Source: an uncultured Clostridia bacterium (GTDB taxonomy: Bacteria; Bacillota; Clostridia; Christensenellales; Aristaeellaceae). Taken from it: a stretch of 7,341 nt of DNA. A program made the position numbers and the translations under genes. This document shows, one piece after another, positions 5,809 to 7,341 of this stretch. The notes beneath the pieces are model-generated. The model ran no database searches. It saw nothing but the letters and a program-made list of their open reading frames with translations, and was not told where the DNA came from. The number at the start of each line of letters is the position of its first letter. The first letter of the stretch is position 1. The stretch covers positions 1-7,341 of the forward strand of contig CALCTW010000079.1 in the NCBI GenBank assembly GCA_937907055.1. The letters run 5' to 3'.

Positions 5809-6010
5809 GTACTTTTTTCAGATCCGCACAAGTTTTATATACGGGTATTACACGCTTTTTTGTTAAGCAGCGTATGCTTTCGCAAGGTTGATCCTGGCGG
5901 CAGACAGACCGGTCTTCTGTTATCAGGGGACGGGATCCGGGAGCGGGATGAAGGTCTCCCCTGCTTCATTCGGCACGGTTATGTACAGCAATGAACAGCA
6001 GACCGGAATG
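5809..6010. other. Intergenic stretch without a supported gene
   Basis: This lies between the tRNA promoter and the terminator of the triosephosphate isomerase frame. Short frames exist on both strands but none has a convincing ribosome binding site or family resemblance. The only structure noted is a perfect 10-bp palindrome AGACCGGTCT at 5906-5915 and an AGCA/TGCT hairpin near 5867-5879. Confidence 0.6.
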
Positions 6011-6046
6011 AAAAAGCAGGGCTGCTCCCAGAGGAACAGCCCTGCT
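6011..6046 (-). terminator. Rho-independent terminator after the triosephosphate isomerase frame
   Basis: AGCAGGGCTG (6046-6037) pairs exactly with CAGCCCTGCT (6024-6015). The stem can extend inward by four more pairs with one wobble. Five T follow on the minus strand (A run at 6011-6015). A second, smaller CGGGC/GCCCG hairpin without a T-run lies at 6052-6068, between stop codon and terminator. Confidence 0.9.
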
Positions 6047-6074
6047 GATGACGGGCCAAATAAGCCCGCGGAGA

Positions 6075-7088
6075 TTATTTGTCGTAGTTGACGACCAGGG
6101 AGAAATCGGGAGCCTTCAGAGAAGCGCCGCCGATCAGACCGCCGTCGATCTCGCTCTGCGCCATGAGGCCCTTGACATTCTTGGGATTCATGGAGCCGCC
6201 GTACTGGATGCGGACCGCTTCGGAAACTTCCTTGCCGTACTTGCGCTCGATGGCCTTGCGGATGACAGAGATGGTCTCATTGGCCTGTTCATCGGTAGCG
6301 GTCAGACCGGTGCCGATGGCCCAGACGGGCTCATAAGCGATGACAACGTTCTTGATCTCTTCATCGGTCAGGCCGGTGAGGGCGATGAGGGTCTGGTATT
6401 CGACCAGCGCGTCGGTGTAACCGGCTTCGCGCTGTTCCTTGCGCTCACCCACGCAGATAATGGGGATCAGGCCGCCGGCAACAGCCGCCTTGACGCGGAG
6501 GTTGACGGTCTCATCGGTCTCGCCGAAATACTGACGGCGCTCGCTGTGGCCGATGATGACATATTCGACACCGGCTTCCTTCAGCATGGCGGCAGACAGC
6601 TCACCGGTGTAGGCACCGGACTTCTCATAGAAAACATTCTCGGCACCCACGCTGACGCGCACATCCTTGAAGGCCTTCATAGCGGCGGGAATATTGCAGC
6701 TGGGGACGCACACCACCACATCACACCACTTGGCCTTGGGCATGACAGCCTTCAGGTCCTCAGCTGCAGCGATATCAAACTGTTTGTACAGCGTCTGCTC
6801 AGGATCGCAGATGATGTCAAACGGCAGGGGATTGACGTCTCCCAGTTTGGCATGCAGCTTCTCCGGATCAGACTGCAGCACTACCAGCAGTTGTCCTCCG
6901 GCTGCTGTGATTTCAGCATAGTGCTCAGCCATCTGTTGAATATCGTACTGGCATAGCGTGCAGCCATAATAGCGCAGGAACATCAGCGCAGTTTTAGGCG
7001 CCTTGGCTGCTTCGCTTGCAAGGGATAAACCTTTGGCATAGGGCGTATCAAACGTAAAATCGGGCATACGGTCATTGATATTGAGCAT
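6075..7088 (-). CDS. tpiA: Chimeric frame: redoxin (AhpC/TSA-like) N-terminal part joined to triosephosphate isomerase lacking its N-terminus
   Basis: This is a single 337-residue frame. Residues 1 to about 110 are a thioredoxin-fold peroxiredoxin-like domain: PDFTFDTP, then FLRYYGCTLCQYDI with the redox pair C43/C46, LLVVLQSDPEKL, and FDIICDPEQTLYKQF. From about 111-117 onward it is triosephosphate isomerase, the glycolytic enzyme interconverting dihydroxyacetone phosphate and glyceraldehyde 3-phosphate. Visible are CDVVVCVP, catalytic H181 in IIGHSERR, catalytic E253 in AYEPVWAIGTG (mobile loop 6), and phosphate-binding YGGSM (296-300) and GGLIGGASL (316-324). The family's first ~25 residues, with the catalytic Asn and Lys of GNWKMN, are absent, so this protein could not act as a normal isomerase. 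The redoxin lacks its C-terminal end. The start is the ATG at 7088, with AAGGAGG (7103-7097) 8 nt upstream. Probably two genes joined wrongly; the symbol refers to the C-terminal part. Confidence 0.85.
   Translation of the reverse strand: MLNINDRMPDFTFDTPYAKGLSLASEAAKAPKTALMFLRYYGCTLCQYDIQQMAEHYAEITAAGGQLLVVLQSDPEKLHAKLGDVNPLPFDIICDPEQTLYKQFDIAAAEDLKAVMPKAKWCDVVVCVPSCNIPAAMKAFKDVRVSVGAENVFYEKSGAYTGELSAAMLKEAGVEYVIIGHSERRQYFGETDETVNLRVKAAVAGGLIPIICVGERKEQREAGYTDALVEYQTLIALTGLTDEEIKNVVIAYEPVWAIGTGLTATDEQANETISVIRKAIERKYGKEVSEAVRIQYGGSMNPKNVKGLMAQSEIDGGLIGGASLKAPDFSLVVNYDK
6741..6770 (-). other. Chimera junction between redoxin and triosephosphate isomerase segments
   Basis: The codons for A-A-E-D-L-K-A-V-M sit here. 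The AEDLK stretch fits the helix-1 end of many triosephosphate isomerases (AExLKxLV before xVDVVVCVP). It would equally fit the redoxin helix after YKQFDI. The exact breakpoint cannot be set by eye; it lies between the last clear redoxin residues (YKQFDI) and CDVVVCVP. Confidence 0.6.
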
Positions 7089-7136
7089 GGGCGAAACCTC
7101 CTTGCTTGAAATACATGAACCGGATATGATTTGATA

Positions 7137-7148
7137 GAATGATCATTC
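7137..7148. repeat. 12-bp perfect palindrome in the redoxin leader
   Basis: GAATGATCATTC reads the same on both strands, about 50 bp before the redoxin ATG and downstream of its predicted start site. A GATTG-AAAA-CAATC hairpin lies nearby at 7184-7197. Either could be an operator or a weak leader hairpin; no known regulator is assigned. Confidence 0.4.
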
Positions 7149-7199
7149 AAGGACAACTTGATGCCTGGTAAAACAAGGGAAATGATTGAAAACAATCTA

Positions 7200-7214
7200 T
7201 CACAATAATTATAA
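7200..7214 (-). promoter_or_regulatory. Putative PerR box over the redoxin -10 element
   Basis: The minus strand reads TTATAATTATTGTGA. The Firmicute PerR operator is TTATAATnATTATAA, so 12 of 14 defined positions match. It covers the -10 hexamer, where a repressor would block transcription. PerR commonly controls peroxide-defence genes, which fits a redoxin gene. Part of the match comes free from the TATAAT sequence. Confidence 0.5.
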
Positions 7215-7236
7215 CATGATAAAGAAGAAAACGCAA
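7208..7236 (-). promoter_or_regulatory. Sigma-A type promoter of the redoxin frame
   Basis: On the minus strand: TTGCGT (-35, 7236-7231), a 17-bp spacer, and a consensus TATAAT (-10, 7213-7208) preceded by TG. The expected start is near 7201, giving a leader of about 112 nt. Confidence 0.8.
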
Positions 7237-7299
7237 GCTGAACTGATTCGGGATTGCTGAATTCATCGCTTCTGAAAAAATGTACACCTCGTAGAGACG

Positions 7300-7331
7300 A
7301 AAAAAGAAGGCCCTCACGAATGAAGGCCTTC
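7300..7331 (-). terminator. Rho-independent terminator of a minus-strand gene beyond the right edge
   Basis: On the minus strand GAAGGCCTTCA (7331-7321) pairs with TGAGGGCCTTC (7316-7306), 11 pairs with one wobble, around a TTCG tetraloop, followed by six T (7305-7300). The gene it ends lies outside the window. Confidence 0.88.
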
Positions 7332-7341
7332 CTGTATTGGC

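Noticed and set aside
5888..6091. 67-codon plus-strand frame
   Set aside because: It crosses the minus-strand terminator and the end of the isomerase frame, has no ribosome binding site and resembles nothing known.

Overview
The window looks like a metagenome-derived contig from a Gram-positive anaerobe of the Clostridia type. The signs are AGGAGG ribosome binding sites, extended -10 promoters, U-tailed hairpin terminators, a PerR-like box, and a flavin reductase and M14-type enzymes of the kind common in gut Firmicutes. The middle (about 1030-5410 and 6075-6740) is GC-rich with codons ending in G or C. The left end (1-1010) and the right flank (after about 7090) are clearly more AT-rich.

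Plus strand, 1-4733. A type I restriction specificity (HsdS-like) reading frame enters from the left edge and runs in frame into the last ~100 residues of a circularly permuted ATP-grasp enzyme. The rest of the ATP-grasp operon follows with almost no gaps: an alpha-E protein, a transglutaminase-like cysteine enzyme, and two adjacent succinylglutamate desuccinylase/aspartoacylase paralogues. The second paralogue has lost key zinc-site residues. A hairpin terminator closes the operon at 4700-4733. ATP-grasp, alpha-E and transglutaminase form a known predicted amidoligase/peptide-modification module. The two M14-type proteins suggest that it makes and removes or edits an amide-linked adduct.

Plus strand, 4773-5466. 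A flavin reductase-family (FMN split-barrel) gene stands alone with its own promoter and terminator.

Minus strand, 5521-5808. A single tRNA-Ala(CGC) gene has a strong promoter about 120 nt upstream and its own terminator. The transcribed leader holds two near-identical 40-nt units exactly 50 nt apart. Each unit can fold as a compact H-type pseudoknot, and a GNRA-capped hairpin separates them. This is the best candidate here for an undescribed RNA element.

Minus strand, 6011-7236. One long frame begins as a redoxin (AhpC/TSA-like, CxxC), under a near-consensus promoter overlapped by a PerR-like box. It then turns into triosephosphate isomerase lacking its catalytic N-terminus. A terminator at the right edge belongs to a further minus-strand gene outside the window.

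Two in-frame chimeras within 7 kb, each joined where the two parent families share a short stretch of sequence, make assembly error the leading explanation for both. The 'fusion proteins' should not be taken at face value. The material between about 1035 and 6740 is internally consistent.
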